Assembly: GCF_900106535.1 (NCBI RefSeq)
Contig: NZ_FNOH01000006.1
Span: 423,725 to 487,724 of the forward strand
From: Myxococcus xanthus
Lineage (GTDB): Bacteria; Myxococcota; Myxococcia; Myxococcales; Myxococcaceae
Direction: 5' to 3'
Length of the DNA stretch: 64,000 nt
Within the stretch, counting starts at the first letter, position 1. Every line of letters starts with the position of its first letter. The translations under genes and the position numbers were made by a program. This document shows, one piece after another, positions 25,613 to 34,085 of this stretch. Below the pieces are notes generated by a model, which saw only the letters and a list, made by a program, of their open reading frames with translations, ran no database searches and was not told the origin of the DNA.

Positions 25613-28228
25613 GTGAACATGCCCACACTTCGTCGCTGGCGGGGTGCCCCCGCGCCATCCTCTCTGGTCCCCACGCTCGCACTCCTCTCCGTGCTGTCGA
25701 TGGGCGTCGCGCGAGCCCAGGATGCGAGCGAGACCCCGGCGCCGGCGACGTCCGCATCACCCTCTGGCGCGACGCCGCACCCGCAGGCGCCGGAGGGTGA
25801 GGGCGGGCCTGCGCCATCCGGTGGGGTCATCCCTCCGGTGCTGCTGGCCGAGCCAGAGGCTGTCTATCCGTCCGAGGCACTCGCCGCGGGGCTTGAAGGC
25901 GCGGTGAAGCTCCTCCTGACGCTTGATGCGGAGGGCCGGGTCACGCGCGCGGAGGTGGTCGAGGGACTTGGGCACGGACTCGATGAGGCGGCCGTGAGCG
26001 CGCTCGAGAACGCGCGCTTCTCCCCGGCGATGCAGGACGGCAACCCCGTCTCCTGCCAGTTCGAGTTCATCCACCACTTCGTCCTCGCCCGTCATCCCGA
26101 GGTAGCTCCGTCAGGCGCCGAGGATGTCGCCCAAGTCGCTCCCGACACGCCCGCGGAAGAGGCGACCGCGCAGCCTTCCGAGGAGCCAGAGCCTCCCGCT
26201 CCTCCTGGCTTCACCTCGGTCGTCCGCGCCAGGTCGACCGAAGCCCGCGCCCTGGTGCGCGGCTCGGAGGCCGTGGACGTCGTCGAATTGGAGAAGGCCC
26301 ATGAGCGCGCCGAGGACCTCGCGGAGGTGCTGACGCGTGCCTCTGCCGTGCAGGTCCAGCGGACGGGCGGGATGGGGAGCCGGACCCAGCTCTCGCTCGG
26401 GGGGCTCTCTGGCGACCAGGTGCGAGTCCTCCTCGACGGCGTCCCCATCGAGTACTCGCCCTATGTCTACGGACTGGGAAGTGTTCCGGTCTCGCTCATC
26501 CGGCAACTCGAGGTCTTCAACGGCGTCGTCCCGGTGCGCCTCGCGACGGACGCGCTGGGCGGTGCCATCCACCTGCGCTCCGACCTCGCGAAGCCCGAAA
26601 CCGGCGCGTCCCTGTCGCTCCAGGGCGGGTCCTTCGGCAGCTACCGAGGGACTGGCAGGCTGACGTGGCGGGCCCATGAGCACGTCTTCGTGCGGGCAGC
26701 GGGATTCCACGACCGCGCGCAGAACGACTACGTCGTCACTGTCCCCGTGGATGACCCGGCGACAGGGCGCGTCTCTCCGCGCGCCCTGCGCCGCAACCAC
26801 GACGCCTATCGGGGCACCGGAGGCGATATCGAGGTGGGGTTCGAGGCACTACCGGGTATCGACCGGCTCGTGCTCAATGGCTACCTCGGTCGCTACGACA
26901 AGGAGGTCCCGCACGATCAGTTCATGATCCAGCCCTATGGCGCGGTCACCTCCGCGCAGGAGAGTTGGGGCCTCGGGCTTCGCTACGAGGTGTCGCCCCA
27001 TGAGCGGCTGAAGGTGCTCGCCATCGCCGGGTACAACCAGCGTGTGGGCGAGCTTCTCGACGCCTCCGACTGTCTATACGACTGGTACGGCGCCTGCCGT
27101 GCGACGCGGGCGAGGGCCGGGGAGACTGGCTCGACGCCGCTGGAGAACACCCAGACGCGCCAGACGTTGTTCGGCCGCGTGCGGCTCCTCGGGACGCTGC
27201 TCGACCCGGAGGACCTCGAGGTTTCGCTCGGCGTCGATGACAGTGACCGAAGCGGCGAGAACGCCTACCTCACCCGTCTGCAGCAGGAGGACCCTCTCCG
27301 GGTGCCGCTCGCGCTCACGTCCGCCTTCGGAGGTCTCTCCCATCGTCAGCTTCTCTGGGACGGCAGGTTCGAGAACACCGTGTTCGTGAAGGGCTACTTG
27401 CAGCGCTTCGCCTCGGGAACGAGGCAGGAGGCCGCGGAGCGCCGGTGGGCCGGTGGTTTCGGTGACACCTTGCGCTTCAGTCTGACGCGGGGGCTGCTCC
27501 TCAAGGCGTCCTATGAGCGGACCACGCGGATGCCGCGGGTGGACGAGCTCTTTGGTGATGGGGGCCTGCTCGTGGAGAACTCGGCGCTCGTCCCCGAGTC
27601 GAGTCACAACGCCAACCTGGGCGTGGAGCTCCTCCCCATCGTCACGTCCGTTGGCCGTTTCGGCGCCAACGCGGTCGCGGGCGTCCGAGACGTCGAGAAC
27701 CTCATCCAGCTCTTCCCCGGCGACGCCACGCAGGCCTACGAGAACGTGGACCACGCCCGCTCCTTCTCGGCGCACGCAGGCGTGGACTGGGACTCACCCG
27801 GCGACTGGGTGGGGCTCACCGGCACCGTCACCTGGCTTGACTTCCGCAACCTCGCGCGGGAAGGCCAGTTCGCCCGCTTTCACGGGGACCGCATGCCCAA
27901 CATTCCCTGGCTCCAGGCCTCGGCGACCGCGCGGTTCCAGAAGCGTCAGCTCTTGAGCGCCCAGGACGCTCTTGGCTTGGAGTGGACGACCCGCTTCGTC
28001 GAGTCGTTCTACCGCTCTTGGGAGAGCGCAGGGCGGGGTGGTGACAAGGCGCGGGTGCCCACCCAGGTGCTGCACTTCGCCGCGCTCACCTACCGCTCCC
28101 GGTTCGAGGGGCGCGCCTTCTCCTTCTCCTTCAACCTCCAGAATCTCACCGACGCTCCCGCCTTCGACATCGTCGGTGTCCAGAAGCCGGGCCGCGCGTT
28201 CTCCGCGCGCGCCACGGTTGAGCTCTGA
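25613..28228 (+). CDS. TonB-dependent siderophore receptor with TonB-C-like domain (MxcH-like)
   Basis: An 871-residue outer-membrane receptor. After a signal peptide (PTLALLSVLSMGVARAQ) and a Pro/Ala-rich linker, residues ~75-165 form a TonB C-terminal-type domain (VYPSEALAAGLEGAVKLLLT, GHGLDEAAVSALENARFSPA). A plug domain follows (AEDLAEVLTRASAVQVQRTG, GDQVRVLLDGVPIEYSP) and then a 22-strand-type barrel ending in a TonB-receptor C-terminus (PGRAFSARATVEL). Fusion of the energy-transducer domain to the receptor is a known variant and resembles MxcH of the myxochelin locus. A Fur box precedes it. ATGs at 25613 and 25619 are both possible starts. Predicted role: ferri-siderophore import. Confidence 0.88.
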   Translation: MNMPTLRRWRGAPAPSSLVPTLALLSVLSMGVARAQDASETPAPATSASPSGATPHPQAPEGEGGPAPSGGVIPPVLLAEPEAVYPSEALAAGLEGAVKLLLTLDAEGRVTRAEVVEGLGHGLDEAAVSALENARFSPAMQDGNPVSCQFEFIHHFVLARHPEVAPSGAEDVAQVAPDTPAEEATAQPSEEPEPPAPPGFTSVVRARSTEARALVRGSEAVDVVELEKAHERAEDLAEVLTRASAVQVQRTGGMGSRTQLSLGGLSGDQVRVLLDGVPIEYSPYVYGLGSVPVSLIRQLEVFNGVVPVRLATDALGGAIHLRSDLAKPETGASLSLQGGSFGSYRGTGRLTWRAHEHVFVRAAGFHDRAQNDYVVTVPVDDPATGRVSPRALRRNHDAYRGTGGDIEVGFEALPGIDRLVLNGYLGRYDKEVPHDQFMIQPYGAVTSAQESWGLGLRYEVSPHERLKVLAIAGYNQRVGELLDASDCLYDWYGACRATRARAGETGSTPLENTQTRQTLFGRVRLLGTLLDPEDLEVSLGVDDSDRSGENAYLTRLQQEDPLRVPLALTSAFGGLSHRQLLWDGRFENTVFVKGYLQRFASGTRQEAAERRWAGGFGDTLRFSLTRGLLLKASYERTTRMPRVDELFGDGGLLVENSALVPESSHNANLGVELLPIVTSVGRFGANAVAGVRDVENLIQLFPGDATQAYENVDHARSFSAHAGVDWDSPGDWVGLTGTVTWLDFRNLAREGQFARFHGDRMPNIPWLQASATARFQKRQLLSAQDALGLEWTTRFVESFYRSWESAGRGGDKARVPTQVLHFAALTYRSRFEGRAFSFSFNLQNLTDAPAFDIVGVQKPGRAFSARATVEL

Positions 28229-28286
28229 GCGCCCGCTGAGGCGCTTCGAGTCTCCTCGCAGGAACCCTTCGCTAAAAGGAAGCCCG

Positions 28287-29555
28287 ATGAAGCTGAAAGC
28301 CTCACTCCTCACCCTCGCCGTGTTCGCCACGGCCTGCTCGGATTCGGACGGCCCCCAGGTGGACCCCGACGCTGGAACCGCCGGGCCCCTCTACGCCGCC
28401 ATCACCCAGGTCGCCATCGCTGGTGGAAACACCCAGAGCTACCTGGTGACGTTGGACGACATCGAGAAGGCGCAGACCGTCGGGATTGGCGACGCAATCG
28501 AGCTTCCCGCGGACGCGTACATCGCCGCCGGCCTTCCGGGCACCGGCAAGTTCATCGTCAGCAGCTCGAGGCTGCCGACGGTGACCCCCTACACCCTCAA
28601 CGCGGATGGCTCGCTCAAGGCCGGCGATCCGCTTTCGTTCACCAGCCAGGGTGTCGCCGCGACCGGTGGCTATCAGTCCCAGCACTACTTCGTCAGCGAG
28701 ACGAAGGCCTATTACTTCGACCACGTGAACTACAAGCTGGTCATCTGGAATCCCCAGGACCTCGCCATCATCACGTCGAAGGACCTGACGTCCCAGCTCA
28801 AGGATGGCGACTTCTCGTTCCGCTATTCGCAGAGCCTGGCCATCACCGCTGGCAACGACGTCATCATCGCCGGTGGCTGGCACGCCGCGGACGTGAAGAC
28901 GGTTCCGGCGAAGACGGCGCTGGTCATCGTGGACACGCAGACCGACGAGGTGACCGTCAAGGTCGACAATCGCTGCGGCTGGGCGCGCGACGGCGTCAAG
29001 CACACGGATGGGAAGATTTATTACGCCACCGAGTCCCTGGGCAGCGGAGCGCACTTCGTGTCTCCCGGGACCACCGGCGCGCCCTGCATGGTCCGCTTCG
29101 ATCCCGCGACGGGCGAGTTCGATGCGTGGTCCACCACGCTCGATTCCTTCATCAACCCGGGGACGGAGGGTGACATCGCCGCCATGCTCCTGCCTGGAGC
29201 TCCCGGCAAGGGCTACCTGCGGGTGATGAACAAGGCCGCCGCGCAGTCCGCCTGGGACGCCGCGGTGACCGCCGAGCGGACGTTCAACGGGCAGAGCGCC
29301 GCCGTGGGCGCCTGGTGGAGCCTGTGGGAGGTCACCCTCGGCGACGCGCCGACCGCGACGCCCGTCGTCCGGGATGACCTCGTGCCCACCAACGGTCGCA
29401 CCATCCCGCAGAATCCTGGTGAGCTCCTGGTGCTGCCGGAGTTCATCAATGACAACGCCCAGACGCGCTTCCGCCTCATGAGCCCCGAGACGGGCCTCGG
29501 GGACGCGAAGACGGTCGTCGAGGGCCAGGTGCGCGGCCTCCTCCGGATTCGCTAG
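28287..29555 (+). CDS. MxcI/DUF4374-like lipoprotein of a siderophore locus
   Basis: The ATG at 28287 has AAAAGGA upstream and gives MKLKASLLTLAVFATACSDS, a lipoprotein signal with lipobox ATAC; a longer frame from 27972 lies inside the receptor gene and is rejected. The 422-residue protein is beta-rich with repeated short blades (PLYAAITQVAIAGGNTQSYL; KLVIWNPQDLAII; TALVIVDTQTDEVTV; CMVRFDPATGEFDAW), suggesting a seven-bladed propeller as in DUF4374 proteins that accompany TonB receptors. It sits 58 bases after the receptor gene in the same Fur-controlled unit. I judge it similar to MxcI of the myxochelin cluster; its molecular role is unknown. Confidence 0.78.
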   Translation: MKLKASLLTLAVFATACSDSDGPQVDPDAGTAGPLYAAITQVAIAGGNTQSYLVTLDDIEKAQTVGIGDAIELPADAYIAAGLPGTGKFIVSSSRLPTVTPYTLNADGSLKAGDPLSFTSQGVAATGGYQSQHYFVSETKAYYFDHVNYKLVIWNPQDLAIITSKDLTSQLKDGDFSFRYSQSLAITAGNDVIIAGGWHAADVKTVPAKTALVIVDTQTDEVTVKVDNRCGWARDGVKHTDGKIYYATESLGSGAHFVSPGTTGAPCMVRFDPATGEFDAWSTTLDSFINPGTEGDIAAMLLPGAPGKGYLRVMNKAAAQSAWDAAVTAERTFNGQSAAVGAWWSLWEVTLGDAPTATPVVRDDLVPTNGRTIPQNPGELLVLPEFINDNAQTRFRLMSPETGLGDAKTVVEGQVRGLLRIR

Positions 29556-29632
29556 CCACCGGCCTGCCGTTCGGAGCCCCGCCGTGCATGGGCGGGGGCT
29601 CCGGTTCATCCGTCATCACCAGGTCTCCCGCC

Positions 29633-30658
29633 ATGAGTCTCTTCATCCCTCTCGTACTGGCGCGCTCCCTTGGGCAGCGCTTGCTGAACCCGCTGCTCGC
29701 CGCACGCTTCCACGTGCTCCTCGCGGCGGGTCTGCTGACCGCCAGTTGCGCCTCGGGGCCGGTGTCCCGCGCCGCGCCGGTGGCTCGGGTGGACGGGGCT
29801 CCGGTGACGCTCCAGGACACCTTCCAGTTCGATCTCGACTCGACCCACACCGGACGGACCCACCGGTTGTACGTGGCGGTCCCCGAGGGCCCCGCGCCCG
29901 CCGCCGGCCATCCGGTCATCTACCTGCTGGATGGCGGTGCGCACTTTCCCTCCCTGGAGCGCCTCACACGCGCCCTCCCCAGGCTCGCGCGGGGCTTCGG
30001 CGTCGCGGCGGCCACACCGGTCATCGTCGGGCTGACCTACCCGGGTGACCAGGCCCACAACGACCAGGCACGCGGTGAGGACTACACGCCGCCCGCCCCG
30101 AATCTCTCGAACACGGGGGATGGGTTCTCGAAGAAGCAGGGTGGGGCGGATCGCTTCCTGGACTTCCTGAAGAAGGAGCTCGAGCCCGCGCTTGCTTCGA
30201 GATTGCCGATCGACGGCTCGCGCACCGCGCTGATGGGCCACTCCTATGGCGGCCTCCTGGTGCTGCATGCGTTCTTCACGAGGCCCACGTCCTTCGACAC
30301 CTTCATCGCGGGGAGCCCGTCCATCTGGTGGAACGATCGCTACGTGCTCACCGAGAAGAAGGCCTTCCTGGAGCGGTTCGCGCGGACCCCGGTGAAGACG
30401 CGTGTGCTGCTCACGGTAGGAGGGCTGGAGCAGAAGCCGCGCCAGAGTGAGGGGACGCGGGGCATGTTCGCCGCCGAGCGGCGGATGGTCGACAATGCCC
30501 GTGCGCTCGCCGTGGAACTCGAGGCGATGGGCGGCGGCGATTTCGCGGTCCAGTACCTGGAGTTTCCCGGCGACGACCACTACAGCGCATGGCTCCCCAT
30601 GCTGAGCCGTGGGCTGCTCTTCTTCTCCGCCCCCTCGCTGCTTCCGGGCGCCGACTGA
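29633..30658 (+). CDS. lipoprotein alpha/beta esterase, likely siderophore hydrolase (IroE/Fes-like)
   Basis: About 341 residues from the ATG at 29633; an earlier ATG at 29588 would add 15 residues. A hydrophobic N-terminus with VLLAAGLLTASC suggests a lipoprotein. The hydrolase body follows the putative-esterase pattern: VIYLLDGGAHFPSL, the long Asn/Asp-rich VGLTYPGDQAHNDQARGEDY loop typical of IroE-type enzymes, nucleophile GHSYGGLLVLH, FIAGSPSIWWNDRY, and His in FPGDDHYSAW. Third gene of the Fur-box unit, 77 bases after the MxcI-like gene. Predicted job: hydrolysis of an ester siderophore in the periplasm to free iron. Confidence 0.8.
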   Translation: MSLFIPLVLARSLGQRLLNPLLAARFHVLLAAGLLTASCASGPVSRAAPVARVDGAPVTLQDTFQFDLDSTHTGRTHRLYVAVPEGPAPAAGHPVIYLLDGGAHFPSLERLTRALPRLARGFGVAAATPVIVGLTYPGDQAHNDQARGEDYTPPAPNLSNTGDGFSKKQGGADRFLDFLKKELEPALASRLPIDGSRTALMGHSYGGLLVLHAFFTRPTSFDTFIAGSPSIWWNDRYVLTEKKAFLERFARTPVKTRVLLTVGGLEQKPRQSEGTRGMFAAERRMVDNARALAVELEAMGGGDFAVQYLEFPGDDHYSAWLPMLSRGLLFFSAPSLLPGAD

Positions 30659-30799
30659 GCCCGCGCGGGCCCCGCCCTCCTCGTCGGGCTTGGCGTTGGG
30701 CTCGGTAGGACCGCAGCCCGCCTCAGGCCGTGCTCCGAAGCCTGTTCCGCTCCCAAGACAGAGCGAGCTCGGTCAGCCATGAGTCGCCATTCGCCGTGC

Positions 30800-31975
30800 C
30801 TACGCGCAGGTGCGTCTCGCGCAAGGGGACGGATGGGGTGCGCTCCTTCGCATGGACGTGGGCGAAGAGTCGGGCCCAGGAAGCTCCTCCGAGAGGAAGG
30901 CGCGCACCGTGGCCGCGAACAACTCGGGCTGCTCCTCGAAGGGAAAGTGCCCGCTGCCCGCCAGCTCCACCAGCCGCGCGTGGGGAAGCGCTTCTACCAC
31001 GCGCGCGGTGGCCGAGCGGGGCTGGAGGTCCTGGGCGCCATGGATGACGAGCGTGCGCGCGCGCACCCGGCGCAGCCAGTCGCTCCAGTCGTGATGCCGG
31101 CCCAGGCTCAGGTAGAGCCCCAGCGAGAGAAAGCCTCCGGCGGCACCGGAGCCGGGAAGCTTCGCGTCGGGATGCTCGCGCCGCATGGCCTGGACGTACA
31201 GCGGTCCGAAGGCGGCGAAGTGCTCGGCGAGCCGGGCCTCGTCGTCCTTCAGGCGGGCAGGGAAGTCGAAGGTGTGCTTCATCCACGCCGCCAGCTCGCG
31301 CTGGCCTGCCTCGTCAAGCCGGGCCCGCACCTGGGTGAAGAGGTCGCCGTCGCCAGCGGGCATCGTCACCAACGGCGCGGGTGCCACCAGCACGAGGGCC
31401 TCCACCCGCTCGGGCCACTCCGCGGCGTACAGCGCGGCCACCAGGGCTCCGAAGGAGTGTCCCACCAGCGTGAGGCGCTCCTTGCCGAGCAGGCGCCGGA
31501 TGCGCTCAAGGTCCGCGAGCTGCGCGGCGAGTCCCAGTCGAGCCTCCACCGTCTGCAGGGTCTGCCACGTGCCGCCGGGTGGAGCGTGGGTAAAGGGACG
31601 TGAAGAGGCGCCGCAGCCTCGCTGGTCAAAGAAGTGCCAGCGCAGGGAGTCGCCTGTCATGGCCGCCGCGCGCCAGGGCTTGGCCGGGGGGAGGCCGGGG
31701 CCGCCATGCACGACGACGACGTCCCGCCCGTCGCCCACGGCGACATGATGGAGGCGCACGTCCGGCGACACCTGCCAGGACGGGGCGTCCGCTCGTTGTC
31801 CAGGAGGAACCTCCAGCGTTTCGCCCCGCGCGGCCAGTAATTTCTCCACGGTGCCCGGCCGGAAGAGTGCTCGCCCCATCCACCACCAGGTGCCCGCAGC
31901 CGCTCCCACGAGCAGGATGAGTGTTCCAAGGACTACCGCCATGACCTTCCTCCGAGACGCGTCTTCGGGTGACAT
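30800..31975 (-). CDS. membrane-anchored alpha/beta hydrolase (proline-iminopeptidase-like)
   Basis: 391 residues from the ATG at 31975 (MSPEDASRRK); upstream codons are Arg/Pro-rich and rejected. One N-terminal membrane helix (VMAVVLGTLILLVGAAAGTW) anchors a periplasmic hydrolase: oxyanion motif VVVVHGGPGLP, FDQRGCGASSRP, nucleophile VGHSFGALVAAL, Asp in HGAQDLQPRS and His in GSGHFPFEEQPE. This HGGP/DQRG pattern is that of the proline iminopeptidase group. The last ~20 residues (after SEELPG) are not family-like. In another minus frame just beyond, 30723-30840 encodes a peptide with ETHLRVGTANGDSWLTELAL that may be yet another gene tail. Confidence 0.82.
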   Translation of the reverse strand: MSPEDASRRKVMAVVLGTLILLVGAAAGTWWWMGRALFRPGTVEKLLAARGETLEVPPGQRADAPSWQVSPDVRLHHVAVGDGRDVVVVHGGPGLPPAKPWRAAAMTGDSLRWHFFDQRGCGASSRPFTHAPPGGTWQTLQTVEARLGLAAQLADLERIRRLLGKERLTLVGHSFGALVAALYAAEWPERVEALVLVAPAPLVTMPAGDGDLFTQVRARLDEAGQRELAAWMKHTFDFPARLKDDEARLAEHFAAFGPLYVQAMRREHPDAKLPGSGAAGGFLSLGLYLSLGRHHDWSDWLRRVRARTLVIHGAQDLQPRSATARVVEALPHARLVELAGSGHFPFEEQPELFAATVRAFLSEELPGPDSSPTSMRRSAPHPSPCARRTCA

Positions 31976-32172
31976 GCGCGGAGGGTGGCGGTCTCCCCTT
32001 GGGGGAGAGTCAAGCGGAGGAGGCGCGCGCTGGCATTGAAAGCGGCGCTCGCAACCGGACGGTGCGGCGTGCTCCTGGCGGCGGGCGCGGACGCTGGCCG
32101 GCATGACCGACTGCAGATGCCATCACCCACCGCGATGCGGAGGGCGGGTTCATCCCATGCGGCTACGCGCTG

Positions 32173-32607
32173 TCAGGCACGTAGGACAGCGACCGCTTCG
32201 ACTTCGAAGAGCATCCCGTCCAGCGCCAGCCGAGGGACGGGAATCAGCGTACAGGTCGGCTTCATGCCGCCGTTCCAGGCCGCGTCCAACTCGGGGCCGA
32301 TGATCCGGAGTTTCTCCTCCGTGTGGTCCACCACGAGCATCGTGAGCTTGGCGACATCACCGACGCCGGCTCCCACGGATTCCAGGGCCGTGCGGATGTT
32401 CTGGAACGCCTGTCGCACCTGGAGACGGAAGTCGGGCTGGAGGGCCCCGGTCTCATTCTCTCCACCTTGCCCCGCCAGGTAGATGAGCCGGGTGCCCGGC
32501 GCCACCTGCGCCACGTGCGAGAAGCCGTAGGGCGCCGGGTCGAACAGTCCCTTGGGATTCGTCAGGACCAGCGGCGACGTCTTCGAGGGGTCTGCGGTCT
32601 GTCCCAT
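32173..32607 (-). CDS. RidA/YjgF-family protein lacking the archetypal catalytic Arg
   Basis: A 144-residue single-domain protein of the Rid fold (ALQPDFRLQVRQAFQNIRTA; VGDVAKLTMLVVDHTEEKLR; ending in LFEVEAVAVLRA). AGGTGAATC precedes the ATG at 32607. RidA deaminates reactive 2-aminoacrylate using an Arg in a PARSxVEVxxLP motif; here the matching segment reads KPTCTLIPVPRLAL, so the Arg appears replaced and the protein more likely belongs to a Rid subfamily without that activity. It forms trimers in known relatives. Gene context (hydrolase and MYXO-CTERM protein) gives no pathway. Confidence 0.85.
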   Translation of the reverse strand: MGQTADPSKTSPLVLTNPKGLFDPAPYGFSHVAQVAPGTRLIYLAGQGGENETGALQPDFRLQVRQAFQNIRTALESVGAGVGDVAKLTMLVVDHTEEKLRIIGPELDAAWNGGMKPTCTLIPVPRLALDGMLFEVEAVAVLRA

Positions 32608-32707
32608 GATTCACCTGTATGGATTCTGGAGGCTGCGTATCCAGGTTCGGACCCGGATATGCGAGCGAGCAACCGTCGCTCTTGGAGCATGGCGCATGTG
32701 TGGCCAG

Positions 32708-33775
32708 CTATTTCGCGCGGCGCGAGTTCCGGCCGCCCAAGAGCCAGAGCGTGGAGAGCAGGCCCAGCACCGTCAGTCCTCCGCCGGCCTGGGTGCAGCC
32801 CTTCTTGGTGTCGACCGGCTCGGGGAGCGGGTCCTCGTCCACGATACCTCCGTCCACGATACCTCCGTCCATCTCGGTCCCCCCATCCGAGCATCCGCTC
32901 ATCTGGCTCATTCCCGCGTTCGCGACCCGTGCCGCGCAGCTCAACTCGAAGTCCACGCTCACGGGGGGAAGCGTGATGTTCGCGTGCTCCAGCGTCGCCT
33001 TGAGCGTGGCCCGGTGTCGTCCGGGCGGGAGGCTTTCGATGGGCGGCCGCTGGTAGGAATCAGCGCAGCCTACGTAGTCACAGAATGTATAGAGGAAGAG
33101 CAGCTGCCGGTTGTATTCATAGCGACGCGGCTCGGGGCTCTCCTCACCAGTGGAGGTCAGCCCGCTGTGCTTCGCATACGACCAGGGCTCGCCGTCCACC
33201 TCCACCGTCCAATGCACCCACGGAAGGAACGGCACCAGCTCCGGTGACGGCGTAAAGCGCAGCGTGGTGAAGTTCCCTTCCACCTGCCTGTCGCCGCAGC
33301 TCGAATCTCCGTACACGTTGAAGATGCCCTGGCTCGGCGTGTCGGCCGTCAGGGTGCCAGTGGTCGTGGGTAGAGGGAGTGCGGGGCCGGCGGTGAAGGT
33401 TACGGACTCGGTCTGGGTTGGCTGGAACTGACAGACACCCTTTGCCTCGATGCGGTACGTGGTGCCTGGCACCAGCGGTGCGTCCGGGACCAGGACCTGC
33501 GTCTGATGCGCGCCCGGCGTGACGGTCGCGGGCACCTGCGTTCCATCCGGCAACAGCAGCCGAACGGTGGACGAATCCACGCTCTCCAGCAGCGGCGGCA
33601 CCGTCACCAGTCCGGGGATGTTCGAGGGCACCGCACCGCCGTCCTCGGGGAGGGGAAAGCGCACCCCCACCATGCAGTTGGGGGCGGCACAGGCGTGCGC
33701 CGACGTGGGAATGAGCGCTCCCATTCCAAGGAGGAACATCCCCACCGTGCTCCATTTCCACGTGTTTTCGTGCAT
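32708..33775 (-). CDS. MYXO-CTERM surface protein with Ig-like domains
   Basis: A 355-residue exported protein. Signal peptide about 1-28 (VGMFLLGMGALIPTSAHACA); two beta-sandwich regions follow (LLLPDGTQVPATVTPGAHQT is a bacterial Ig-like edge; GRHRATLKATLEHANITL another) with paired cysteines. Near the C-terminus is an Asp/Gly repeat encoded by a short direct DNA repeat (DGGIVDGGIVDED). The very end, KKGCTQAGGGLTVLGLLSTL then WLLGG and basic residues, is a MYXO-CTERM sorting signal: invariant Gly-Cys, hydrophobic helix, Arg/Lys tail. Such proteins are processed by a rhombo-type sortase and anchored at the cell surface. Function otherwise unknown. Confidence 0.82.
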   Translation of the reverse strand: MHENTWKWSTVGMFLLGMGALIPTSAHACAAPNCMVGVRFPLPEDGGAVPSNIPGLVTVPPLLESVDSSTVRLLLPDGTQVPATVTPGAHQTQVLVPDAPLVPGTTYRIEAKGVCQFQPTQTESVTFTAGPALPLPTTTGTLTADTPSQGIFNVYGDSSCGDRQVEGNFTTLRFTPSPELVPFLPWVHWTVEVDGEPWSYAKHSGLTSTGEESPEPRRYEYNRQLLFLYTFCDYVGCADSYQRPPIESLPPGRHRATLKATLEHANITLPPVSVDFELSCAARVANAGMSQMSGCSDGGTEMDGGIVDGGIVDEDPLPEPVDTKKGCTQAGGGLTVLGLLSTLWLLGGRNSRRAK

Positions 33776-33781
33776 GCCTCA

Positions 33782-33931
33782 TTAGACACCGGAATCTGGG
33801 GATTGGGATATCACCCAGATGTGGTTTCGGATGTGCGGGGCCAGCGAGAAGCATGCGTTAGCAAACGCGTCATTCCATGCATCGTCTTGCAGATGGGGCC
33901 CGAAGAATGGTGGGGCCTCAATGTCGAACAT
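33782..33931 (-). CDS. 49-residue putative small protein upstream of the MYXO-CTERM gene
   Basis: A minus-strand frame from ATG (33929-33931) to TAA (33782-33784) encodes MFDIEAPPFFGPHLQDDAWN followed by DAFANACFSLAPHIRNHIW. It is aromatic and acidic, not the Arg/Pro-rich product expected of a shadow frame in this genome, and its stop lies six bases before the MYXO-CTERM start. It could be a small protein, a leader peptide or the surviving piece of a lost gene. No Shine-Dalgarno is obvious. The rest of the 310-base gap 33776-34085 holds nothing recognised. Confidence 0.35.
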   Translation of the reverse strand: MFDIEAPPFFGPHLQDDAWNDAFANACFSLAPHIRNHIWVISQSPDSGV

Positions 33932-34085
33932 GTGCGCGATAGATGTCGCCGGGCTCAATCAGCCGTCCGAATGTAGGCCCAAGGCATTCCGAATCGCCGC
34001 TGCCTGGCGCGGTCGGCGGCACGGGTTTCCCTCGGGGTACGCTTCAGGGGCCCGTGGGTACCGAGCATCTCGAGGAGCGCGTCGC

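Noticed and set aside
33819..34085. 89-residue extension of the ParB-like protein
   Set aside because: Composition changes at the ATG at 34086, which has an AGGAG; the upstream part overlaps the antisense 49-codon frame.
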